Shown here piece after piece: positions 1 through 6,836 of a stretch of DNA of 64,000 nucleotides. Each line of letters opens with the position of its first letter. The first letter of the stretch is position 1. This DNA comes from JBFIHF01 sp964411125 (lineage in GTDB: Bacteria > Myxococcota_A > Bradymonadia > Bradymonadales > Bradymonadaceae). The notes below the pieces were generated by a model. It was not told the origin of the DNA, did not search any database, and was given only the letters and a program-made list of their open reading frames with translations. The translations under genes and the position numbers were made by a program. The DNA lies in assembly GCA_964411125.1 (NCBI GenBank), contig CAYPJU010000017.1:28640-92639 (forward strand), read 5' to 3'.

Positions 1-398
1 AACGCGACCGTGCGCCGCTCCGCTTCGTTCTCCAGCTCCACGGCCGCCGCCCCGAGCTCGGCAGCCGCAGCGTGGCGGCCGCGTCGTCCCGAGATGGCGA
101 GCGGTTGCTCGAGCGCGATCGTTTGCTCCGACCCCGCGTCGTCGAACAGTTGCTCGTGCTGGAAGGAGAGCCCCGGGTTGGGCCAGACGCGGGCCGAGAC
201 CACTTCGGCTCGCGCAGCTTCGGCGCGCGCGGACCAGACCTTCCCGCGGTCCGCCTGCGACAGCGCCGCTTCGATTACTTGCGCCTCGGTGAACTCCTCC
301 GCGAACCCCAACGTCGGGACGAGACAGAAGACGACGAGCGCAGAGAGGAACCGAGGGGTGGTCGGTTTTATCGCCGACGGCGGTTCGAACGTGGCCAT
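1..398 (-). CDS. TolC-family outer-membrane efflux channel, N-terminal part (truncated by window edge)
   Basis: I translated this by hand from the ATG at 396-398; the gene runs off the window after about 132 residues. The product opens with a signal peptide (hydrophobic stretch ending near LGFA). It continues with the segment expected at the start of outer-membrane factor helices: an Ala/Arg/Glu-rich helix, then a W-P-N-P-G-L motif and an E-Q-P-L-x-I-S-G-R-R-G motif, both typical of CusC/CzcC-like TolC proteins. It should form the trimeric outer-membrane exit duct of a tripartite efflux system. A GGAAG ribosome-binding sequence lies about ten bases upstream. The start is 31 bp downstream of the M56 peptidase stop, so the two very likely share an mRNA with the BlaI-type repressor. 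Adaptor and pump genes would be expected further left, outside the window. Confidence 0.8.
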   Translation of the reverse strand, partial: MATFEPPSAIKPTTPRFLSALVVFCLVPTLGFAEEFTEAQVIEAALSQADRGKVWSARAEAARAEVVSARVWPNPGLSFQHEQLFDDAGSEQTIALEQPLAISGRRGRHAAAAELGAAAVELENEAERRTVA

Positions 399-429
399 GG
401 GTGGTGGTCTTCCGATGGGAGAGGTCGCG

Positions 430-1407
430 TCAGAGTAGACGGGCGAGGACGTGCTCGGCGCCGTGGTGTAGAGCGTCGTAGGTGCGGGCGAAGGCGAAGA
501 TGGCGAGCCCGGCGATGCCAAACAGCCACCGCGATCGAACTCGAACCCATCGACCGTCCACCAGCGCGCGGACCCGCGCTTCGAGGTCGCCACCGCCGAA
601 GCTCGATATACCGACGGACGTTCGACCCAGGGCGAATCGTCGGGTGGCGACGATCGCTTCGGCGACCGTGAGACGATCCCCGACCGTTTGTGCCGCCGAT
701 TCGTCGCACGCCTGTTCGCAGGCGAGCTCGATCTCGTGGCGAATGCTGCGCCCGAGCGCGGGCGTGTGCCACATGGAAAAGATTCGAACCGCCAGCTTCA
801 CGAGCGCGTCGCGACGCGCGGCATGCGCTCGTTCGTGAGCGAGCACCGCGGCGAACTGCGCCTCGGTGAGCTCTTCCCGAAGCGCGCTCGAGACGAAGAC
901 ACGAGGGGCGAGGAACCCGACGCTCCAGGCGATCGCTTCGTTGCCGGGGACGATCCAACCCCCGACCTGCTCGTCCCAGGTCGAGACCGACTCGAGAGAC
1001 TTGCAGACGGCGCGCACCCGCTGAAAGCCGTAAAGCTCGAGAGCGACGTTCCAGATCCCGAAAACCCCCATCAGGAGCGCGAAAGCGGCGAGCCCGGTCC
1101 CCACGCCGGGGGGCTCCGTGTGCAGGATGCAAACGTGGAAGGCCTTGCCGAGGTGATGGCTGCAGTGGTCAGCGACGATCCCCAGAATCTCGAGGGTCGA
1201 GGGCATGAAGGTCACGACGACGAGAAACGCTGCGAGCAGCGCGGGGAGGAGGGCGAGGAGCGAGAGGAAGTGGAATCGCGCCGACGGCTCGAGTTTCCGC
1301 AGATGCGGAAGGAGCCGCGGGATCGCCAGCGATGCGACGGCCCCTATCAAGGCCCCACCTGCGCCGAGCACCGCGACGATTGGCAGCCAGCCGAGTAGCG
1401 CGGTCAC
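430..1407 (-). CDS. M56-family (BlaR1-like) integral membrane metallopeptidase without a sensor domain
   Basis: The product is 325 residues from a GTG start preceded by a strong GGAGGAG ribosome-binding site. Two or three hydrophobic segments occupy residues 1-130. The zinc motif HERAH lies at about 191-195, with a downstream E-x-A-C-D-E segment typical of M56 peptidases, and a final hydrophobic helix is near the C-terminus. Family knowledge: M56 proteins such as BlaR1/MecR1 cleave, or trigger loss of, their partner BlaI repressor. Classical BlaR1 carries an extracytoplasmic penicillin-binding sensor of about 250 residues, and none is present here, so the stimulus is unlikely to be a beta-lactam bound covalently. 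The start overlaps the end of the repressor gene by four bases (GTGA), so translation is coupled. The TolC-type gene follows. Induction of efflux by an envelope or metal signal is an inference. Confidence 0.85.
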   Translation of the reverse strand: MTALLGWLPIVAVLGAGGALIGAVASLAIPRLLPHLRKLEPSARFHFLSLLALLPALLAAFLVVVTFMPSTLEILGIVADHCSHHLGKAFHVCILHTEPPGVGTGLAAFALLMGVFGIWNVALELYGFQRVRAVCKSLESVSTWDEQVGGWIVPGNEAIAWSVGFLAPRVFVSSALREELTEAQFAAVLAHERAHAARRDALVKLAVRIFSMWHTPALGRSIRHEIELACEQACDESAAQTVGDRLTVAEAIVATRRFALGRTSVGISSFGGGDLEARVRALVDGRWVRVRSRWLFGIAGLAIFAFARTYDALHHGAEHVLARLL

Positions 1408-1805
1408 GTCTCCTCCTGGGCCGCACGGCGTCTGGCGATGAGCGCTTCGAGCTCGTCGAGCGTATCCGAACCCGCGGCGTCGGCGAGGTTCACGAAGGCT
1501 TCCAGGGCCACCGAGATCTGTGACCCGGCGAGCTGCTCCACGAGCGAGCCCACGACCTGCTCGGTGAGCTCTCTCCGGTCGAGCTTCGCGCCATAGACGT
1601 ACGCGTGTCCGACCTTCTCGCGCGTCAACAAACCCTTCTCCCAGAGTCGTTTGAACGTCGACTGCACCGTGTTGTGCGTGATGCCCCGCTCGACACCGAG
1701 CGACGCGTGGGCGGCCTTCACGTCGCAAGGTCCGGCGCACCAGACGTGCTCGAGCACGGCCATCTCGAGCGCGCCCAGATTCGAGAGTTCTGCGAGTGAT
1801 TCCAT
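1404..1805 (-). CDS. BlaI/MecI/CopY-family winged-helix repressor
   Basis: This encodes 133 residues from the ATG at 1803-1805. The N-terminal two-thirds reads as the BlaI winged helix: L-G-x-L-E-x-A-V-L-E-H-V-W, then I-T-H-N-T-V-Q-S-T-F-K-R-L at the recognition helix and a wing ending V-G-H-A-Y-V-Y. The C-terminal helices would dimerise. An in-frame ATG at 1859 would add 18 residues. I prefer 1805 because a consensus -35 box (TTGACA, reading the minus strand at 1897-1892) with a weak -10 about 18 bp later would place transcription initiation at or just before the 1859 codon. It is the first gene of the repressor / M56 peptidase / TolC operon, and autoregulation through the palindrome at 1883-1905 is likely. 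Confidence 0.85.
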   Translation of the reverse strand: MESLAELSNLGALEMAVLEHVWCAGPCDVKAAHASLGVERGITHNTVQSTFKRLWEKGLLTREKVGHAYVYGAKLDRRELTEQVVGSLVEQLAGSQISVALEAFVNLADAAGSDTLDELEALIARRRAAQEET

Positions 1806-1882
1806 CGGCGTTCCGGTCAGAGCCGTGCGCCGCGTCGGGGCGCCGTGCGTTTCCTTCATCGCTCGACACGGTAGTGGCGTCA

Positions 1883-1905
1883 AAAACCGATTGTCAATCG
1901 GTTTT
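1883..1905 (-). promoter_or_regulatory. Palindromic operator overlapping the blaI-type promoter
   Basis: A perfect inverted repeat, AAAACCGATT - GTC - AATCGGTTTT, sits 78 bp upstream of the repressor start. Read on the minus strand, its centre contains TTGACA, the consensus -35 hexamer, followed 18 bp later by TACCGT as a poor -10. A repressor dimer bound here would block polymerase. The divergent lipoprotein gene starting at 1985 lies close enough to be affected too. BlaI-family repressors bind short dyads of this size; assignment to this repressor rests on position only. Confidence 0.6.
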
Positions 1906-1984
1906 GATGATCTTCTATCAGGTGATGTCAGCGGCGAGAAGGTCGAGATGTCTCTATCAGTGACTGCGAACACCGGAGGAGAAC

Positions 1985-3301
1985 ATGAAACTGAAAATTC
2001 GCCGCTGGCTCGTCTGCCTCATCTGCCTCTGGGGTTGTGGATCCGATGTCGTCAAGAAGAGCGGCAAGGCCGACGCTCCGCAGTTCGACGACGCCGGAGC
2101 AATCGAGGACGGTTTCGCCCACGGAAAGGACGACGATCCCGGAGACGCGGGAATGCCGGAATCGGGGAGCGATGCGGACACGGCAGCGCCTACGCCCGAC
2201 GCTGTTCGCACCGGCAGTTGCGGTGACGGCGTCCTCGATCCCGGTGAGTTGTGCGATGGCGACTGCCCCGCAGACTGCGGCAGCGACGACGATCCGTGTA
2301 GGAACGGCGTACTCGTCGGGAGTGCCAGCGGATGCGATGCGCGCTGCGTCTACCAGCCGGCGTCGACGTGCGCCGACGGCGACGGATGCTGCCCGTCCGG
2401 CTGCGAGGGCTTGGACGAAGACTGTGGCTGCCAGCCGAATGGGACCTGTGGAGGCAATGGCTTCGAGTGCGGAACGTTCGACAACGGTTGCGGACAGGTC
2501 GACTGCGGGGAGTGCGCGCAAGGCTCGGCCTGCATGGACCATCGGTGCGTGCCGGACGCCCCGTCGACCCCGTTCGGAGGAAAGTGCCCCAGCGCGGGGT
2601 GCCCCGAGTGTTTCGAGGCGGAAGCGGGAAACTCCGGGGGCTTCTGCTCGGACCGCTGCGGTCCGGGGGCTGGATGCGGTGCTGGCGCTCATTGCCTGGA
2701 CATGGGTTGGTGTGTGGCCGATTGCTCGGCGCACTCCGACTGCCGACCCGAACATCGGTGCGTCGACGTCGACTCCGACGGGACGAAGGAGTGCTGGGAA
2801 ACGGGGTCCGGTATGGGCCGGGTGGGGGATTCGTGTTCGTTTCACAGCGATTGCGGAGGAGGTCTCGATGGGTACTGCATGGTCCACGACCGCGGTGGGT
2901 TCTGCACCGAGACTTGTGCGTTCGACGCCGACTGTCCGAGCGGATTCAACTGCGCAGGCCAGCAATGCATGCCTGCCTGCGACTTCAACTTCGACTGTGA
3001 CCCGGGACTCGAATGCGTGGACTGGGACTTCTTCGGCGGCAAAGAATGTTTACCCGAAGGTCTGGTGGGCATCGGCGACTACTGTTTCGACCTCGAACAG
3101 TGCCCCTCCCCCATGTCATGCGTCGACAACCACTGCACTGAACTGTGCCAGCCGGGGACGTGCCCGGTCGGGGCTGCCTGTGAGCCGACTACCAACTGGT
3201 GCCGCCTGGAGTGTGCTACGGACGGAGACTGCACCGCCTCTCAGGATTATCACTGCGCCAGTGTCGGCAGCGGAGGAGAGAGGCTCTGCGTACCGCGCTG
3301 A
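1985..3301 (+). CDS. Cys-rich secreted lipoprotein, unknown function
   Basis: The 438-residue product begins with a short basic segment and a hydrophobic core ending in a lipobox (C-L-W-G-C, Cys at about 18). An acidic linker rich in Asp, Gly and Ala follows to about residue 75. The remainder has dozens of cysteines in repeated patterns: C-G-D-G-V-L-D-P-G-E-L-C near residue 80 is DUF4215-like, and later blocks follow a C-x-x-D-x-D-C-x-x-x-x-x-C spacing. Such modules are usually disulphide-stapled extracellular domains. An excellent GGAGGA site lies five bases before the ATG. It diverges from the BlaI operon. No catalytic motif is visible. Confidence 0.8.
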   Translation: MKLKIRRWLVCLICLWGCGSDVVKKSGKADAPQFDDAGAIEDGFAHGKDDDPGDAGMPESGSDADTAAPTPDAVRTGSCGDGVLDPGELCDGDCPADCGSDDDPCRNGVLVGSASGCDARCVYQPASTCADGDGCCPSGCEGLDEDCGCQPNGTCGGNGFECGTFDNGCGQVDCGECAQGSACMDHRCVPDAPSTPFGGKCPSAGCPECFEAEAGNSGGFCSDRCGPGAGCGAGAHCLDMGWCVADCSAHSDCRPEHRCVDVDSDGTKECWETGSGMGRVGDSCSFHSDCGGGLDGYCMVHDRGGFCTETCAFDADCPSGFNCAGQQCMPACDFNFDCDPGLECVDWDFFGGKECLPEGLVGIGDYCFDLEQCPSPMSCVDNHCTELCQPGTCPVGAACEPTTNWCRLECATDGDCTASQDYHCASVGSGGERLCVPR

Positions 3302-3369
3302 GGTCGACCGACGCGGCCGGCGCCGGGGACCTCGGAGTGAGGGGAGCTTCGACTTCTTCGCGTGAGCCG

Positions 3370-3843
3370 TCAGAACCAGCTCGGTTCGGTATTTCGGGTG
3401 GTGCAGAAGACCTCGTCGCGCCCTTCGATCGACGCGCACCACTCCCGCTCGCCGGGTTCCATCGGGATGCTGACGCATTCGCACATCCCTTTGACCTGTC
3501 GGCAGTCCATCTTCAGGACCTTCCAGGCGTTCGGATCGTCGAGGAAGAGCGCGGTGTCGACCTTGAAGGGGAAGCACGGGTCGCGGTGGGAGGCGACCTG
3601 ATAGGCGACGTACCCGATCACGAAAATGCCGATCACGAGGGTGACCATCGCGCGGGCCAGCCACCGCTCGGGCGGAGGGCCGGCGCTCTCGATCTCTGCC
3701 TTCACCGCAGCGAGCCGTTCGGCCTGGCGGTCGAGCTCCGACGGGTCCGTGGGCGAATCCTCGGGGCTCGACCCCTCGGCTGCTTGCGGCTCGGAGCTCT
3801 CCGAAGGTTCGGACTGCTCGTTTTCTGATTCGTCGTCCGTCAT
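3370..3843 (-). CDS. Single-pass membrane protein with acidic cytoplasmic tail, unknown
   Basis: This encodes 157 residues. The first 45 residues are Ser/Glu/Pro/Asp-rich and probably disordered, followed by a charged helix to about residue 60. One transmembrane segment (A-M-V-T-L-V-I-G-I-F-V-I-G-Y-V-A-Y) lies at about 66-82. The C-terminal 70 residues would be outside the cytoplasm and contain five cysteines, two as C-E-C. I do not recognise the family. It is convergent with the preceding lipoprotein gene (68 bp apart) and co-directional with the LysR gene downstream. Confidence 0.7.
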   Translation of the reverse strand: MTDDESENEQSEPSESSEPQAAEGSSPEDSPTDPSELDRQAERLAAVKAEIESAGPPPERWLARAMVTLVIGIFVIGYVAYQVASHRDPCFPFKVDTALFLDDPNAWKVLKMDCRQVKGMCECVSIPMEPGEREWCASIEGRDEVFCTTRNTEPSWF

Positions 3844-3917
3844 CGAGAGTCATTGTACCGCGCAGGGAGCCGAGCGCCATTCCCTGGTTACCCCGCGTCT
3901 CTGCGAGGCGGAGGCGG

Positions 3918-4838
3918 TCAGTCTTCGGGCAACTCGTAGCCCGTCCCCTGGCGCAGGAGGCCGACCGCACGGACGACCGAGGGGTGCGGATCGACGCTCT
4001 TGAAGACGGCGTAGACGGTGGAGACGGCGTCATCGAGCCGCGCCAGGATGACGAGCTTGCCTTCGTCGCACGCTGCCCGAGCAGTGTCGGCGGGGAGAAC
4101 GCTCACACAGCCAGTCTGCACAGTGGTCGACATCATGATCTCGACGTTGTCGGTCTCTCCCACGATGTCGGGGAAGATGCCGTGGGTGGAGAGGTACTGG
4201 TCCACCTCGAATCGGTACTTGGAGCGCGGGGTGTAGTGCATGAACCGGACGTGATTGAGCCCGCCGGGGATGTCCCCGTCGAGCTCGTCGGCACATTCGG
4301 GGGTGGTGACGAAGACGAGCGTCGGCTCGTGGACGGGCTCGATCTTGAGATCGTGGGCTTCTCGTTCGGTCGGCAGGTTCTCCGAGAGGAGGATGTCGAG
4401 CTCTCCGTTGAGCAGGTCCTTGACGAGGTAGGAGTAGTCGCCCTGCCGCACGCGAACGAGCACGTCGTCGTCGGAGTAGAGGGGAACGAAGTAGCGGCCG
4501 GCGAACACCGAGGTCACCGTGGAGGTGACGCCGACCTCGAGCCGGATTCGCTGGTCGGGGTCCTGAAGCCCGAACGAGTTCAGCATCCTGTCGATCGACT
4601 GGGTGATCGCCGAGGTCTGCTCGAAGACCTGACGTCCCGCATCGTTGAGCCGCAGGCCCCCCGACTCCCGATCGAAGAGTTTCGCTCCGAGGAACTCCTC
4701 GACCTGGCGTACCTGGTGGCTGATCGTCGGCTCAGTCACGTGCAGTCGTTCGGCAGCGGCTTTGATGGATCCCTCTTCGGCGACCACATGGAAGTAGCGC
4801 AGGTGGTTGAGGTTCGGGAACATCGCTTGATAACTCAT
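3918..4838 (-). CDS. LysR-family transcriptional regulator, NhaR-like
   Basis: The product is 306 residues from ATG 4838, the usual LysR length. The N-terminal winged helix is clear: N-H-L-R-Y-F-H-V-V, then A-A-E-R-L-H-V-T-E-P-T-I-S-H-Q-V-R-Q-V-E at the recognition helix and a wing ending L-F-D-R. The effector domain follows from about residue 95. The opening N-H-L-x-Y-F and the L-L-N-G-E-L-D-I-L-L-S segment recall NhaR rather than metabolic LysR proteins; NhaR responds to sodium and alkaline stress, but ligand and targets here are unknown. The gene starts 41 bp after the pantothenate kinase stop on the same strand, so it may be co-transcribed with coaA. An internal ATG at 4823 is a possible alternative start. 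Confidence 0.88.
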   Translation of the reverse strand: MSYQAMFPNLNHLRYFHVVAEEGSIKAAAERLHVTEPTISHQVRQVEEFLGAKLFDRESGGLRLNDAGRQVFEQTSAITQSIDRMLNSFGLQDPDQRIRLEVGVTSTVTSVFAGRYFVPLYSDDDVLVRVRQGDYSYLVKDLLNGELDILLSENLPTEREAHDLKIEPVHEPTLVFVTTPECADELDGDIPGGLNHVRFMHYTPRSKYRFEVDQYLSTHGIFPDIVGETDNVEIMMSTTVQTGCVSVLPADTARAACDEGKLVILARLDDAVSTVYAVFKSVDPHPSVVRAVGLLRQGTGYELPED

Positions 4839-4879
4839 CGGACTCGACTCGGTGGCAGTGTCGCGGGGCGCTCGGGGCT

Positions 4880-5848
4880 TCAGATCTTCCGCAGGAAGAC
4901 GCGTTGCACGGTGTGATTCGGGCCCTTCTGCAAAACGAGGTTGGCGCGTTCCCGGGTCGGCAAGATGTTCTCGATGAGGTTCGGCTCGTTGATGGATGTC
5001 CAGACCGTCTCCGCGAACGTTCGAGCCTCGTCGTCCGTCATGTCCGCGTACCGGTGGAAGTACGAGGCGCGGTCCTGGAAGGCGGTGTCGCGCAGCGTCA
5101 TGAGCCGGTCGACGTACCACTTTCGCAACTGCGGGATCTCGGCGTCGACGTAGACGGAGAAGTCGAAGAAGTCGCTGACGAAGATGTTGGGTGCTTCCCC
5201 TGCCGAGGTCCCACTGTTGAGAACGTTGAGCCCTTCGATGATGACGATGTCGGGGCGGTCGACGGTGATCGTCTTGCCGGGGACGATGTCGTAGTGCAGA
5301 TGGGAGTATACGGGGCTCGGGACGTTCCGCATACCTGCTTTCACGTCGCTGACGAACTGCAGGAGCGCCGCAAGGTCGTAGGATTCGGGAAACCCTTTGC
5401 GGTCCATCAACCCGCGTCGCTCGAGCTCTTCGTTGGGGTAGAGGAAGCCGTCCGTGGTGACCAGGTCGACCTTGGGGTGCCGCGGCCAGCGACGGAGCAG
5501 CTCCTGCAGAACCCTGGCGGTCGTGCTCTTTCCGACGGCGACCGACCCGGCGAGTCCGATGACGTAGGGGACCTTCTCGGCGGGGTGTCCGAGGAACTCG
5601 GCGGTGGCGTCGTACAGCGTCTGTGTCGCTTCGACGTAAAGGCTCAGGAGCCGAGAGAGCGGCAGGAAGACCCGCTCCACTTCGTCGAGGGAGAGCGGAG
5701 CGTTGATCCCACGGAGACGCTCGAGGTCGGCTTCGTCGAGTGTCAGTGGCGTGTCGGCGCGCAGTCGCGCCCACTCCGTCGGAGAGAACTCGACGTAAGG
5801 GGACGTCGACAAATCGGGGTCCTGATGATCGGGGAGGGCGGCTGTCAT
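4880..5848 (-). CDS. coaA: Pantothenate kinase, type I
   Basis: The 322-residue protein (E. coli CoaA is 316) phosphorylates pantothenate, the committed step of coenzyme A synthesis in the cytoplasm. The P-loop G-S-V-A-V-G-K-S-T lies at 101-109. Type I hallmarks follow: V-T-T-D-G-F-L-Y-P-N, K-G-F-P-E-S-Y-D, Y-S-H-L-x-Y-D-I-V-P and I-I-E-G-L-N-V-L. The N-terminal Y-V-E-F-S-P-T-E-W motif is also conserved in the family. The start is 13 bp after the RmlD-like gene's stop, so rmlD-like, coaA and the LysR gene could form one transcript. Nothing appears to be missing. Confidence 0.95.
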   Translation of the reverse strand: MTAALPDHQDPDLSTSPYVEFSPTEWARLRADTPLTLDEADLERLRGINAPLSLDEVERVFLPLSRLLSLYVEATQTLYDATAEFLGHPAEKVPYVIGLAGSVAVGKSTTARVLQELLRRWPRHPKVDLVTTDGFLYPNEELERRGLMDRKGFPESYDLAALLQFVSDVKAGMRNVPSPVYSHLHYDIVPGKTITVDRPDIVIIEGLNVLNSGTSAGEAPNIFVSDFFDFSVYVDAEIPQLRKWYVDRLMTLRDTAFQDRASYFHRYADMTDDEARTFAETVWTSINEPNLIENILPTRERANLVLQKGPNHTVQRVFLRKI

Positions 5849-5861
5849 GACTTCGTATCGT

Positions 5862-6731
5862 TCAAGCTAGCTCCCAGATAATCTGTTCGCCGTACTCGGA
5901 CAAGTACGCTTCGAGGGCAGCATCCCACGGCTGGAAGTGATCGAGGCCTAGCGTACGCAACGCCAGGTTGTCCAGCACGCAATAGCGCGGGCGAGGGGCA
6001 GGCGCACCCCAGCGCTCCTGCGAAACTCCCTGCACCTCGACGTCGAGCGTCATCTTGTCGACGAAGGTCCGCACGAATTCGTACCAGGTGCAAGAGTCGT
6101 GGCACGAGGCATGGAAGACCCCGCCGACCGGTTGCGCGCCGAGCGCGATCGCGGTGCGCGCCACCTCCAGGGCGGGCGTGGGCGCGACGACCTCGTCGTC
6201 GATCACCGCGATGGTCCGCTTCTTCGAGAGCGCCACGTTGACGAGCCGGCGCAGCGGATTGCGGCCGTACCGCGAGTACATCGGGCCGGGGCGCAGCACG
6301 ACCGCGCCCGGAAGGTTCCTCGCGACCTGTTGTTCTCCCCACAGTTTGCTGCGCCCGTACACGTTCACCGGCGCGGGCTGGCGAGCCTCGTCGATCGGGG
6401 CGGAGTGCCCCGGCCCGAAGACGTAGTCGCTGGAGACGTGGACGAGGCGGGCTCCGGCCTCACGCGCATGGGCCGCGACGATCGCAGCGCCGAGCCCGTT
6501 CACTTTCATCGCGTGCTCGCGCAGGCTCTCGGCCTGGTCGATCAAGGTGTACGCCGCCGCATTGTAGACGATGTCTGGCTTCGTGCGCGCGAAGAGCTGG
6601 GCGACCGCCCCGGGGGAAGTCACGTCACAGTCCTCACGGTCGGCCGCGACGACGTCCGCCCCTCCGCGTCTCAATTCCTCCACGAGCTCCGTGCCCAACT
6701 GTCCGGCCGCCCCTAGTACCAGGTTCCTCAT
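5862..6731 (-). CDS. dTDP-4-dehydrorhamnose reductase-like SDR (RmlD family)
   Basis: This encodes 289 residues from ATG 6731, preceded by a purine-rich GGGAGAGGGA site. The Rossmann motif G-A-A-G-Q-L-G is at 7-13, D-x-x-x-x-V-Y-N-A-A-A-Y-T near 55-65, the V-S-S-D-Y-V-F-G segment near 105, and the catalytic Y-G-R-S-K-L-W-G-E is near 130. These match RmlD, which makes dTDP-L-rhamnose for surface polysaccharide. No other rml genes are adjacent, so the exact nucleotide sugar is unproved. It diverges from the ATP-grasp gene with about 105 bp between starts, enough for back-to-back promoters. Confidence 0.85.
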   Translation of the reverse strand: MRNLVLGAAGQLGTELVEELRRGGADVVAADREDCDVTSPGAVAQLFARTKPDIVYNAAAYTLIDQAESLREHAMKVNGLGAAIVAAHAREAGARLVHVSSDYVFGPGHSAPIDEARQPAPVNVYGRSKLWGEQQVARNLPGAVVLRPGPMYSRYGRNPLRRLVNVALSKKRTIAVIDDEVVAPTPALEVARTAIALGAQPVGGVFHASCHDSCTWYEFVRTFVDKMTLDVEVQGVSQERWGAPAPRPRYCVLDNLALRTLGLDHFQPWDAALEAYLSEYGEQIIWELA

Positions 6732-6836
6732 TCCCTCTCCCTCGCTCGAACGATCGACTTCAGCGTACACGATCCGGACGCAACCTACCTCCCGGTTACG
6801 CTGGCCGCGCCGAAACGACACCGCTATAAGTTGCCC

